Shown: positions 46,724-55,434 of the stretch, piece by piece
How positions within the stretch are numbered: the stretch's first letter is position 1
Layout: each line of letters opens with the position of its first letter
NCBI GenBank assembly: GCA_049840475.1
Contig: JASGKX010000003.1
Location: 930,001 to 994,000, forward strand
Reading direction: 5' to 3'
Source: JBGVSA01 sp049840475
Lineage (GTDB): Bacteria > Pseudomonadota > Gammaproteobacteria > Burkholderiales > Rhodocyclaceae
DNA length: 64,000 nucleotides
Translations under genes and position numbers: made by a program
Notes under the pieces: generated by a model
The model's input: only the letters and a program-made list of their open reading frames with translations
The model's database searches: none
Told to the model about the DNA's origin: nothing

Positions 46724-46739
46724 AGTTAAACGTTTAACT
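46724..46739. promoter_or_regulatory. LacI/GalR-family operator overlapping the transcription start
   Basis: AGTTAAACGTTTAACT is a 16-bp perfect palindrome with the central CG and AAACGTTT core typical of LacI-family operators. It starts two bases after the -10 box, so a bound repressor would block transcription. No LacI-family gene is in the window, so the regulator is encoded elsewhere. Confidence 0.72.
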
Positions 46740-46919
46740 CATGGCCCTATAAATTCCTCTTTTGAAACGAGTTTCACAGGGTCTGACTTTTCCGGCGCCA
46801 TGACGGGCCGCGATGAAGCGGGTTGATCGGCGTTTTCGTTCTTGGCCATTCCGGCCGAGTTGGGTGATGAGTGCAAGGGCAATTCGGCCCTGTTTATTGA
46901 AACGACGGAGATGAATGCT

Positions 46920-48209
46920 ATGAATCGCAAAATGACCAAGCTTGCCATTGCAGTGGGCATGCTGGCTGGCGCCATGTCGGCACAAGCGGCTGACAAGGAA
47001 CTGCAGGTCTGGATCCGCGCCACGAATGACTCGAAGGCTGTGTACGACCGCGTCGCTCAGGCTTTCGAGAAGAAAACCGGCATCCACGTCGAGTACTTCA
47101 ACACGCTCACCGACTTTGAACAACGTCTGGCCCGCGCGGCCGCTGGCAACACCCTGCCCGACCTGATGTTCAACGACGCCACCTTCATCGGCCAAGGCGT
47201 GCAGATGGGCATTCTCGACCAGATCGACCCGAAGTCGATCAAGGGCAACGAAGACGTCTTCCCGGCAGCCTGGGCTTCGGCCAAGTCGTTTGACGGCAAG
47301 TACTACGCCGTGCCGACATCGGCACAATCGTTCGCGCTGTTCGTGCGCAAGGACTGGCGCATCAAGCTCGGCCTGCCCTCGCCCAAGACCTGGGCCGACG
47401 TGCAGAACCTGGCCAAGGCCTTCACCGAGAAGGACCCGGACGGCAACGGCAAGAACGACACCTTCGGCTTCATCATTCCGGGGTCGACCACCCGTGGCTA
47501 CACCAGCTGGTTCCTGTCGTCGTTCATCTGGCAAGCCGGTGGCGACTACCTGAAGCCGGTCGGCAACGCCTACAAGTCGAGCCTGGCCACGAAGGAAACC
47601 GCTCAAGCCGTCGATTTCCTGCGCGGCATGATCTGCTCGAAGGTTGCTCAGCCGGGCGCGATCAACGCCACCACGGCCGATGCGATCCCGTCGTTCCGTT
47701 CGGGCCAGACCGGTATGTTCTTCACCGGCCCGTACCACCTGCCGCTGATGGACAAGGACCCGGGCAAGGGCACGTATGAAGTCGTGTCGATCCAGGGCCC
47801 GAAGAGCGCCGCCACCCTGGCTGAAGGCACCAGCGTGTACCTGATGAAGAAGAGCCAGAACAAGGCTGCCGCCAAGCAATTCATCGAATTCATGATCTCG
47901 CCGGAAGGCCAGGAAATGGGCATGAAGGCCGGTGAAAACCAGCCGATCGTGCGCCTGTCGGTCAACAAGAAGGTCAACGTCAAGGCGACCTACGACAACG
48001 ACGCTCGCTGGCAACTGTTCCAGGACCTGTACGCCAAGGAAGGCCACTACGTGCCGAACGTGCCTAACTGGACGCCGATCCGTCAGGTCACTTCCGATGG
48101 CTTCAACAAGATCATGGCCAACTGCTCGAGCGACATCATGGCTGGCCTGAAGGACGTTGACGTCGCTGTTGACGCCGAACTGGCCAAGCAGAACGTGCTG
48201 GCCAAGTAA
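46920..48209 (+). CDS. Sugar ABC transporter substrate-binding protein (UgpB/MalE class)
   Basis: A 429-residue periplasmic binding protein (family 1, COG1653). It has a cleavable signal (TKLAIAVGMLAGAMSAQA, then ADKELQVWIRATN) and the binding-protein signature DLMFNDATFIGQGVQ. It captures an oligosaccharide for the importer. The ATG at 46920 lies 9 bases after GGAG; ATG 46911 is too close to it. The lyase genes in the operon suggest oligo-uronates such as alginate oligomers as ligand (inference). An 11-bp hairpin follows its stop. Confidence 0.9.
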   Translation: MNRKMTKLAIAVGMLAGAMSAQAADKELQVWIRATNDSKAVYDRVAQAFEKKTGIHVEYFNTLTDFEQRLARAAAGNTLPDLMFNDATFIGQGVQMGILDQIDPKSIKGNEDVFPAAWASAKSFDGKYYAVPTSAQSFALFVRKDWRIKLGLPSPKTWADVQNLAKAFTEKDPDGNGKNDTFGFIIPGSTTRGYTSWFLSSFIWQAGGDYLKPVGNAYKSSLATKETAQAVDFLRGMICSKVAQPGAINATTADAIPSFRSGQTGMFFTGPYHLPLMDKDPGKGTYEVVSIQGPKSAATLAEGTSVYLMKKSQNKAAAKQFIEFMISPEGQEMGMKAGENQPIVRLSVNKKVNVKATYDNDARWQLFQDLYAKEGHYVPNVPNWTPIRQVTSDGFNKIMANCSSDIMAGLKDVDVAVDAELAKQNVLAK

Positions 48210-48233
48210 GGCACGCATCCAGAAGCAACCGGC

Positions 48234-48261
48234 ACGGCCGCCGCTCCCCGGCGGCGGCCGT
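48234..48261 (+). other. Intercistronic hairpin after the binding-protein gene
   Basis: Eleven-bp GC stem (ACGGCCGCCGC / GCGGCGGCCGT) with a 6-base loop, 24 bases after the stop and 26 bases before the permease start. There is no T-tract. Such structures commonly raise binding-protein mRNA over permease mRNA by stabilising the upstream part. Confidence 0.65.
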
Positions 48262-48287
48262 ATTCAAGCCGTCAGAAAGGTTTCAAC

Positions 48288-49172
48288 ATGTCAGTTCTGA
48301 GCCCGCGTGCGCGGCGCAACCTCGTCCCCTGGATATTCCTTGCACCCGCGTTGATCATCTTCACGTGGTTCAAGTTTGTTCCGATGCTTGAGGGCTTGAT
48401 CCTCAGCTTCTACAAAGTGAATTTCGACGGCCCCAATACATGGGTCGGTCTGGGCAACTTTGCCCGTGTGTTCTCGGATACCGTGCTTGGGCACGCAGTC
48501 TTCAATACCACGCTGTACGTGATCATCACGTCGGTGGCTGCGGCCTTCATCGCCTTCTTCCTGGCCATGGCGCTGGAAGGTCCGGCCCGCCATCTGCACT
48601 TCATCCGTACGGCGATCTTCCTGCCTGCCATCACCAGTGCGGCGATCGTGGCGGAAGTGTGGCGCATTCTCTTCAACCCGACGCCCACTGGCGTGATGAA
48701 CACGTTCATCGGCTGGTTCGGCATCCTGCCGCAGGGCTTCCTTTCCGATCAGGCACAGGCGTTGTGGACGCTGATGCTGCTGCATATCTGGAAGGCCGTG
48801 CCCTACAACATGGTGATCTTTATCGCCGGTCTGGCAGGCATCAACCGCGAGCTGTACGACGCCGCCAACGTGGACGGTGCAAGCTGGTTCCGTCGCATGT
48901 GGCACGTCACCCTGCCCGGTCTGGTGCCGGCGATCTCGGTGGTGCTGATGCTGTCGTTCATCCGTGGCTTCCGCGTGTTCGCTGAAGTGTATGCAACGAC
49001 AGGTGGCGGCCCCGCTGGCGCGACCGAAATGATCATGACGCACGTGTACAAGATCGGCTTCGAGCAGATCGACTACGGCTATGCGTCGGCAGTGTCCTTC
49101 CTGCTGTTTGCCTTCACGGTGGTGATGACCATCGTCCACCTGTCGGTCAAGGACCGTATCGCCAAGTATTGA
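48288..49172 (+). CDS. Sugar ABC transporter permease (UgpA class)
   Basis: A 294-residue permease with six TM segments. The EAA-type loop, read as YDAANVDGASWFRRMWHVTLPG, docks with the ATPase. It is followed 10 bases later by the second permease. It belongs to the MalF/UgpA class without the large periplasmic insertion of MalF. Confidence 0.92.
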   Translation: MSVLSPRARRNLVPWIFLAPALIIFTWFKFVPMLEGLILSFYKVNFDGPNTWVGLGNFARVFSDTVLGHAVFNTTLYVIITSVAAAFIAFFLAMALEGPARHLHFIRTAIFLPAITSAAIVAEVWRILFNPTPTGVMNTFIGWFGILPQGFLSDQAQALWTLMLLHIWKAVPYNMVIFIAGLAGINRELYDAANVDGASWFRRMWHVTLPGLVPAISVVLMLSFIRGFRVFAEVYATTGGGPAGATEMIMTHVYKIGFEQIDYGYASAVSFLLFAFTVVMTIVHLSVKDRIAKY

Positions 49173-49182
49173 GAGCCGATAT

Positions 49183-50082
49183 ATGGATAACGTTTGGAAC
49201 AAAATCGGCCGCATCATCATTTATGCACTGGTACTGGTCGTGTTCGTCGGCCCGTACTGGGGCATCCTGATGACGGCCCTGTCAGGCGCACCGGTCAAGC
49301 CGGGTGAGCTGCTGGCCCTGCCGCACATGCCGACGATGGAGAACTTCCGCTTTGCATGGGCGGAAGTGAAGGTGTGGCGCTTCCTGTTGAACTCGATGAT
49401 CGTCGTGGTCATCGGCACCGCACTGCAAGTGTCGGTGAGCGCGCTGGCCGCCTATGCGCTGGCCCGCAAGCAGTTCATGGGTATGGCGTTCGTCGGCCTG
49501 CTGATCCTGTTGACGATGATGCTGCCGGAAGAAGTCATCGCCATTCCGTTGTACTTGGTTGTGAACTATCACATCCCGGGCTTCGAATGGCTCACCGGCC
49601 AGATCCAGTCCTTCTTGCTGTGGGCGTTCAACTATCGCATCCCGACTTCGGGCAGCCTGTACAACACGCACCTGGGGATGATCCTGCCGGTCGTGGGCTG
49701 GGCGTTCTCGATCTTCCTGCTGACCGAGTTCATGAAGGCGATCCCGAAGGAACTCGAAGAGGCAGCGCGCGTGGATGGCGCTTCGGAATGGCAGATCTTC
49801 TTCAAGGTGATCCTGCCGCTGGTGAAGCCCGCACTGGGAACGACCATGATCTTCGGCTTCATCATGATCTGGGACCAATACCTGTTGCCGCTGATCGTGG
49901 TTAACCGCGAAGTGCTCTACACGATGCCGGTCATTCTGGGCACGTTGCGCTCCGACGAGACGATCACCCCGAACATTTTCATTGCCATCACCTTGCTGGC
50001 CATGCTGCCCAGCATCCTGGTGTACCTGGCTCTGCAGAAGCACTTCAACCGCGGGATCATGTCCGGCGCGGTCAAGGGCTAG
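49183..50082 (+). CDS. Sugar ABC transporter permease (UgpE class)
   Basis: A 299-residue permease of the MalG/UgpE class with six TM segments and the EAA loop EAARVDGASEWQIFFKVILP. It is the partner of the preceding permease. A 200-base gap separates it from the ATPase gene. Confidence 0.92.
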   Translation: MDNVWNKIGRIIIYALVLVVFVGPYWGILMTALSGAPVKPGELLALPHMPTMENFRFAWAEVKVWRFLLNSMIVVVIGTALQVSVSALAAYALARKQFMGMAFVGLLILLTMMLPEEVIAIPLYLVVNYHIPGFEWLTGQIQSFLLWAFNYRIPTSGSLYNTHLGMILPVVGWAFSIFLLTEFMKAIPKELEEAARVDGASEWQIFFKVILPLVKPALGTTMIFGFIMIWDQYLLPLIVVNREVLYTMPVILGTLRSDETITPNIFIAITLLAMLPSILVYLALQKHFNRGIMSGAVKG

Positions 50083-50284
50083 GAGACTGGGCGCGATCCG
50101 TAGCGAGAGGCCGTCAGCGGGGCGAGTAGCAGCGCAGGAACCGGAGTTTATGTGTTGATAAATGAGGAATCCGAGCAGCGCACGAGCCCCGATCACGGCC
50201 TCGCAGCAGGAACGTGACAGGCTCACAACGAATACAAAACATGGGCGGCGGGTCTCCCTCGCTGCCCAAGACAGGAAGATTGAT

Positions 50285-51367
50285 ATGGGAAGCGTAGTCC
50301 TCAAGAACGTTTATAAGTCGTTCGGTAAGACCGATGTCATCCGTGACGTCTCGATCGACATCCCCGACGGCGAATTCTGCGTGCTGGTCGGCCCGTCCGG
50401 CTGCGGCAAGTTGACCCTGCTGCGCATCATTGCCGGCCTGGAAGAAGTCACCGGCGGCGAAGTGCACATCGCCAACAAAAACGTCACCACGATGGAACCC
50501 AAGGAACGCGACATCGCGATGGTGTTCCAGAGCTATGCGCTGTATCCGCAGATGACGGTGCGCGAGAACATGGGCTTCGCGCTCAAGCTCGCCAAAGTGC
50601 CGAAGCAGGAAGTTGACCGCAAGGTCAACGACGTGGCCAAGATGCTCGGCCTCGAAGCGCTGCTCGAACGTCTGCCCAAGGCACTGTCCGGTGGCCAACG
50701 TCAGCGCGTGGCCATGGGCCGTGCGATCGTACGCAGCCCGCAGGTGTTTCTGTTCGACGAACCGCTGTCGAACCTCGACGCCAAGCTGCGTACGCAAGTG
50801 CGCGCCGAAATCCGCGAACTGCACCAACGCCTGGGCACCACGTCGGTGTACGTGACGCACGACCAGATCGAAGCCATGACGATGGGCCAGAAGATCGTTG
50901 TACTGCGCGACGGCCGCGTGGAACAGATGGGCTCGCCGCTCGAACTGTACGACCGCCCCGCCAACGTGTTCGTGGCCGGCTTTATCGGCTCGCCGACGAT
51001 CAACCTGATCGACGGCAAGATCGTGCGCCAGAACGACAAGCTGTACGTGCAACTGCCCGACGGCGCCACGCTGCCCGTGCCGGCAGGTGCGCAAGTGACC
51101 GAAGGCCAGGAAGTCGTGTTCGGCATTCGTCCGGAACAAGTACGCGTCACCGAGAGCCTGGAGCACTCGGTTGCCGCCAAGGTGACGTCGGTGGAAAACA
51201 CCGGCTCCGACATGCAAGTGTTCTGCGAAACGGCGGGCGGCCGCATGACCTCCGCGTTCAAGGACCGCATCAAGGTCGAAGCAGGCGACACCATCCACCT
51301 GACTGCCGACCTCGACGGCATCCACCTGTTCGACCGCGCCAGCGGCCAACGGGTCGCTGGTATCTGA
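50285..51367 (+). CDS. Sugar ABC transporter ATPase (UgpC/MalK class) with an altered Walker A
   Basis: A 360-residue importer ATPase with Q-loop MVFQSYALYPQ, signature LSGGQRQR, Walker B VFLFDEPLSNLDA, H-loop YVTHDQIEAMT and a C-terminal regulatory/TOBE domain. Walker A reads GPSGCGKLT. Leu43 (codon TTG) replaces the Ser/Thr that binds Mg-ATP; one C-to-T change from TCG would explain it. The rest of the protein is fully conserved. Either the consensus is wrong here or the transporter depends on another ATPase. The start is ATG 50285 (GSVVLKNVYKSFG). Confidence 0.92.
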   Translation: MGSVVLKNVYKSFGKTDVIRDVSIDIPDGEFCVLVGPSGCGKLTLLRIIAGLEEVTGGEVHIANKNVTTMEPKERDIAMVFQSYALYPQMTVRENMGFALKLAKVPKQEVDRKVNDVAKMLGLEALLERLPKALSGGQRQRVAMGRAIVRSPQVFLFDEPLSNLDAKLRTQVRAEIRELHQRLGTTSVYVTHDQIEAMTMGQKIVVLRDGRVEQMGSPLELYDRPANVFVAGFIGSPTINLIDGKIVRQNDKLYVQLPDGATLPVPAGAQVTEGQEVVFGIRPEQVRVTESLEHSVAAKVTSVENTGSDMQVFCETAGGRMTSAFKDRIKVEAGDTIHLTADLDGIHLFDRASGQRVAGI

Positions 51368-51373
51368 TCGTCA

Positions 51374-51401
51374 CCGTGGCCCGCCGTCTCGCGGGCCACG
51401 G
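51374..51401 (+). other. Intercistronic hairpin after the ATPase gene
   Basis: Eleven-bp stem (CCGTGGCCCGC / GCGGGCCACGG) with a 6-base loop, 7 bases after the stop. No T-tract follows, so it may only reduce read-through or stabilise mRNA before the lyase genes. Confidence 0.6.
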
Positions 51402-51503
51402 CCACCTCATCAGAAATGGGGCTGCGTCGTGGCCGGGGACGCAGTCATCGGTGCGCTCGCGCGCATTTCCGCACAACCGGCCGCGCATTGGAGGAAGCAA
51501 AGG

Positions 51504-52730
51504 ATGTTGAATCGAATCGGAGCCCGCATCGCCGCGGCCGCAATCGTATCTCTCACCGTAGCGGGTACCGCCATGGCTGCAGCCCCCAAGGTTTACACGC
51601 TGGACGGTGCTTACCTGGAAATCGCCAAGCAGCGCCTGGCCACCAATGACGCCAGCGTCAAGCCGGCGTACGACGCGCTGATCGTCAAAGCCGACGGCGC
51701 GCTCAAGGCGCAGCCGGAAGCCGTGACCAAGAAGGGCCTGACCCCGCCGTCGGGCGACAAGCACGACTACATCAGCATGGGCCCCTACTGGTGGCCCAAC
51801 CCCGACACCAAGGACGGCCTGCCCTACATCCGCAAGGACGGCCAGACCAACCCGTCGTCGAAGAACAGCGACACCGACTCGGTGCGCATCCAGTTCATGT
51901 GCAACGGCACGCGCGACCTGTCGCTGGCCTACTACTTCTCGGGCGACAAGAAGTACGCCGAGCAGGCTGCCAGCTTCATCCGCACGTGGTTCCTCGACCC
52001 CGCTACGCGCATGAACCCGAACCTGCGCTTCGGCCAGGCTGTGCCGGGCGTGGTGGACGGCCGTGGCATTGGCCTGATCGACACGCGTAACTTCTGGATG
52101 GTGATCGACGCCGTCGGCCTGATCCAGGATTCCGGCGCGCTCAAGCCGGCTGAAGTTGACGCACTGAAGAAGTGGTTCGCCGACTTCACGACGTGGATGA
52201 CGACCAGCCCGACCGGTCGCGAAGAATTCGCCTGGGGCAACAACCACGGCACGTTCTACGACGCGCAAGTGGCCAACTACGCGCTGTTCTACGGCGACAC
52301 CAAGCTCGCCGCGCAAACGGTGAAGGACGCCCAGACGCTGCGCATGGCCGCTCAGATCGCCAAGGATGGCCGCATCTGGTACGAACTGGAGCGCACGCAG
52401 CCCTACCACTATCAAGTCTTCAACCTCGAAGCGCAGGTCCGTCTGGCCCGCTATTCGGAACAGACCGGCATCGATCCGAACACCTGGAATCTGGTGCAGG
52501 ACGAGCGTTCGATCAAGGGCGCCATCGACTTTGCCGTGGGCTATGTAAAGGACCCGAAGTCCTGGCCGTACAAGGACCTGAAGGGTGTTGAATTCGACGC
52601 CGCGCTGAACCTGCTGCTGCAAGCCGCACGTGCTTATCCGAAGGACAAGCAGAAGTATGTCGATCTGCTGCAGTACATCCCGGCTTCGCTCAAGAGCGAT
52701 TCGAGCTGGTTGTTCTGGCCGGTGAAGTAA
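51504..52730 (+). CDS. Alginate lyase family protein (PL5-like), exported
   Basis: A 408-residue protein with a Sec signal (AAAAIVSLTVAGTAMA, cleaved near residue 24) and an alpha/alpha-barrel domain of the alginate_lyase family. Typical features are MGPYWWPNP near residue 90 and EEFAWGNNHGTFYDAQVANYA, where the NNH motif holds catalytic residues of PL5 enzymes. It probably cuts polyuronate in the periplasm. The start at 51504 follows GAGG. The true substrate (alginate or a related glycan) is not fixed by sequence alone. Confidence 0.85.
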   Translation: MLNRIGARIAAAAIVSLTVAGTAMAAAPKVYTLDGAYLEIAKQRLATNDASVKPAYDALIVKADGALKAQPEAVTKKGLTPPSGDKHDYISMGPYWWPNPDTKDGLPYIRKDGQTNPSSKNSDTDSVRIQFMCNGTRDLSLAYYFSGDKKYAEQAASFIRTWFLDPATRMNPNLRFGQAVPGVVDGRGIGLIDTRNFWMVIDAVGLIQDSGALKPAEVDALKKWFADFTTWMTTSPTGREEFAWGNNHGTFYDAQVANYALFYGDTKLAAQTVKDAQTLRMAAQIAKDGRIWYELERTQPYHYQVFNLEAQVRLARYSEQTGIDPNTWNLVQDERSIKGAIDFAVGYVKDPKSWPYKDLKGVEFDAALNLLLQAARAYPKDKQKYVDLLQYIPASLKSDSSWLFWPVK

Positions 52731-52747
52731 GCATCAAACAGTTGTAC

Positions 52748-52768
52748 GCCCCGGCGATGAGCCGGGGC
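52748..52768 (+). other. Hairpin between the two lyase genes
   Basis: Eight-bp stem (GCCCCGGC / GCCGGGGC) with loop GATGA, 17 bases after the alginate-lyase stop. It has no T-tract. It may be an attenuator or a stabiliser within the operon. Confidence 0.55.
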
Positions 52769-52877
52769 TCGCAGTTCCAATAACAAGGACCGGAAAACCG
52801 GTCGGCGTGCGTTGCACGCACTGGATCCGCCGCGCGCAATCGGCCTGTGCGCCGGATCGATCTTAGGGAGTTACAGA

Positions 52878-55013
52878 ATGTCGTTCGCCGCTGCACCCGT
52901 TTTTCTGACCCAGGACGAAGCCACCCGCATGCGGGCTGCGGCCGAGCAGGATTCGCTGATTGGTCGGAGCGTCCGCCGCGCACGTGCGCAGCTCGAAGAA
53001 ATGCTGCAGCACCCGGTATGGGTGCCCGGCAGCGGCCCTGGGGGGGGCGTCGAACACGAGCAGCACAAGCTCAACTACAACACGATCTTTTCCGCCGGCA
53101 CGCAGTACATGATCTCTGGCGAAGCCCGCTACGCAGAACGCATCCGCGACATCCTGCTGGCCTACGCCGCGATTTACCCCGGCCTGCCCTACGCCAAGCC
53201 GTACTCGCACAACCCGCCGGCCAAGCTGTTCCACCAGATTCTCAACGAACACATGTGGCTGCTGTTCACCTCGGTCGGCTATAGCTGCGTGCGCGACACG
53301 CTCTCCGCCGCCGATCGCGCCACGATCGAGACCAACGTGTTTGAACCGATGGTCGAGATGTTCACCAAGACCTATCACCACCATTTCGACATCGTGCACA
53401 ACCACGGCATGTGGGCGTGTGCTGCGGTGGGCATCTGCGGTATCGCCACGCAACGTCGCGAGTGGCTTGAGCTGGCGGTTCACGGCCAGTTTGGCGACAG
53501 CAAGACGGCAGGCTTCCTTGCACAGATTTCGCAACTGTTCTCGCCCGCCGGCTACTACGAAGAAGGCCCGTACTACCAACGCTTCGCCATCCAGCCGATG
53601 CTGATGTTCGCTGAAGCGATCGAACGTGCGTGGCCCGAACTGGGCATCTACCAGTACCACAACGAAGTGGTCAAACGCGGCTTTTACGCGGCGCTCTACC
53701 CCTCGTTCCCCAGCGGCGCACTGGTGCCGCTGAACGATGCGGTCAAGCCGATGAACATCAAGAGCCTGGGGTACGTCATCGGCGCCAGCCTGATCTTCCG
53801 CCGCTACGAAATGGATCAGCGCCTGCTGTGGCTGGCGCAGCAGCATCAGCAAGTGTGGCTCGACGGCGCGGGCCTGATGCTGTCCGACGCTTACGCACCG
53901 CACGCGAACGAGGAAATCCACTGCGAATTCCCCAGCATCGAACTTTCATGCGGCCCGTTGGGCGACAAGGGTGCGGTGGGCATTCTGCGCGCAGACGATG
54001 TCGCGGGCGACCAAGCCGTGCTGACGATGGACTACGGCACCCACGGTCTGGCCGAACACGCGCACTTCGACGGGCTGACGCTGGGATTTTTCGATCGCGG
54101 ACAAGAAGTGCTGCGCGACTACGGCTGCGTTCGCTGGATCAATGTCGAACCCAAGCACGGCGGAGCCTATTTGCCCGAGAACGTGACCTGGGCCAAGCAG
54201 ACCATCGCGCACAACACGGTCACCGTCGATGAGCGCTGCCAGCACGATGGCGACGCAGAGCGTGCGGTGCAGTTCCATGGTCGTCGCCTGCAATTTGCAG
54301 GTAGCAACGCCGACCATCAGATGATGACGGGCGAGATCCGCGATTACACGCCTGGCGTCGCAATGCGCCGCAGTGCCGCGCTGGTCCGCCACGAAGACTT
54401 CGCCTACCCGTTGGTGGTCGACGCCTTCCGCATCCAGGCCGAAGCCGAACATCAGTACGACTACGCGCTCTACTACACCGGCCAGATCATCCGCACCGAC
54501 TTTCCGTACGCGCTCGACAGCGAACTGTCACCGCTGGGCGACGGTATCGGCTACAAGCACCTGTGGCGTCTGGGATCGGGCAAGATCGACGCGGGCCAGG
54601 GGCTATTCAGCTGGCTGCAAGGTCAGAGTTATTACAGCGTCATTTTCAGCGCGAATGCGCCGACGGAGTTCATCTTCACGCGCATCGGCGCCAACGACCC
54701 CAACTTCAACCTGCGCGCCGAGTCAGGCATGGCCATCCGCACGCGCGGCCAGAACGTCAGCTACGCGACGGTCGTTGAAACGCACGGCTACTTTGAAGAA
54801 AGCACGGAGACCTCGCGCAATGCTCGCGGCCAAGTGCGCGCAGTGAGCGTGCTGCACGAAGACGACACCTTTACCGTGCTGCGCCTGACGGGCAACGACC
54901 GCAACTGGCTGGTCGGCATGGCTCACCACGACAGCGGCACCGACACGCACACCGTCAACATCGGCGGCCACAGTTTCACGTGGCAGGGCGCGGTGGCGAT
55001 TGAGCGCGAATAA
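52878..55013 (+). CDS. Heparinase II/III family polysaccharide lyase (PL15/PL17-like)
   Basis: A 711-residue two-domain lyase. The N-terminal alpha/alpha toroid (about 1-380) includes NYNTIFSAGTQYMISGE and HNHGMWACAAVGI, and the C-terminal heparinase II/III beta-sandwich (about 390-640) includes YGTHGLAEHAHFDGLTLGFF and TIAHNTVTVDE. PL15/PL17 enzymes turn oligo-alginate into monomers. No signal peptide is seen (MSFAAAPVFLTQDE), so the protein should act in the cytoplasm on imported oligomers. The start at 52878 has GGGAG upstream. It is the last gene before a strong terminator. Confidence 0.86.
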   Translation: MSFAAAPVFLTQDEATRMRAAAEQDSLIGRSVRRARAQLEEMLQHPVWVPGSGPGGGVEHEQHKLNYNTIFSAGTQYMISGEARYAERIRDILLAYAAIYPGLPYAKPYSHNPPAKLFHQILNEHMWLLFTSVGYSCVRDTLSAADRATIETNVFEPMVEMFTKTYHHHFDIVHNHGMWACAAVGICGIATQRREWLELAVHGQFGDSKTAGFLAQISQLFSPAGYYEEGPYYQRFAIQPMLMFAEAIERAWPELGIYQYHNEVVKRGFYAALYPSFPSGALVPLNDAVKPMNIKSLGYVIGASLIFRRYEMDQRLLWLAQQHQQVWLDGAGLMLSDAYAPHANEEIHCEFPSIELSCGPLGDKGAVGILRADDVAGDQAVLTMDYGTHGLAEHAHFDGLTLGFFDRGQEVLRDYGCVRWINVEPKHGGAYLPENVTWAKQTIAHNTVTVDERCQHDGDAERAVQFHGRRLQFAGSNADHQMMTGEIRDYTPGVAMRRSAALVRHEDFAYPLVVDAFRIQAEAEHQYDYALYYTGQIIRTDFPYALDSELSPLGDGIGYKHLWRLGSGKIDAGQGLFSWLQGQSYYSVIFSANAPTEFIFTRIGANDPNFNLRAESGMAIRTRGQNVSYATVVETHGYFEESTETSRNARGQVRAVSVLHEDDTFTVLRLTGNDRNWLVGMAHHDSGTDTHTVNIGGHSFTWQGAVAIERE

Positions 55014-55036
55014 CCGCCTGCGACAGCCATCAAGAC

Positions 55037-55074
55037 AAAGGCCCGCACGGGATTGCCGTGCGGGCCTTTTTTTT
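55037..55074 (+). terminator. Strong terminator of the polyuronate operon
   Basis: Fourteen-bp stem (AAAGGCCCGCACGG / CCGTGCGGGCCTTT), loop GATTG, followed by a run of eight or more T. It lies 24 bases after the lyase stop and closes the transcript. Confidence 0.93.
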
Positions 55075-55091
55075 GTTCGATCAGTCTACGC

Positions 55092-55425
55092 TCAGCCGCC
55101 TCGCGGCCCGAGCATGATGATGCCGGCGCCGATCAGACACACCACCACGCCGACCCAATCGCTGGCACTCGGCCGAATGCCGTTCAACCGCCCATAGCCA
55201 CACAATGGCCATGCAGATGTAGATGCCGCCGTAGGCTGCGTAAACACGCCCTGCCGCTGTCGGGTGCAAGGACAGCAGCCACACGAACAGACACAGGCAT
55301 GCGATGGCCGGTAACAGCAACCACACGCTGCGGCCTTCGCGCAGCCAGAGGTACGGCAGATAGCAGCCGAGAATCTCGCAGACAGCCGTCAGTGCAAACA
55401 GAAAGAACAGCTTGAATGCGGCCAC
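55092..55425 (-). CDS. ynfA: YnfA/UPF0060 family membrane protein, interrupted by a one-base insertion
   Basis: A small four-TM inner-membrane protein (LFFLFALTAVCEILGCYLPYLWLREGRS; RVYAAYGGIYICMAIVWLW). Read straight, the frame turns into nonsense after WLWAV. Removing one T at 55183-55184 on the plus strand (GTTCAAC to GTCAAC) gives VDGIRPSASDWVGVVVCLIG, then AGIIMLGPRGG and a stop, i.e. 110 residues, the normal family length. Its function is unknown; it belongs to the drug/metabolite transporter-like small proteins. Confidence 0.9.
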
Positions 55426-55434
55426 GCCGGCGAT

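Noticed and set aside
46842..46919. Longer start of the sugar-binding protein
   Set aside because: The added residues precede the signal peptide and would block export; ATG 46920 has a properly spaced GGAG site.
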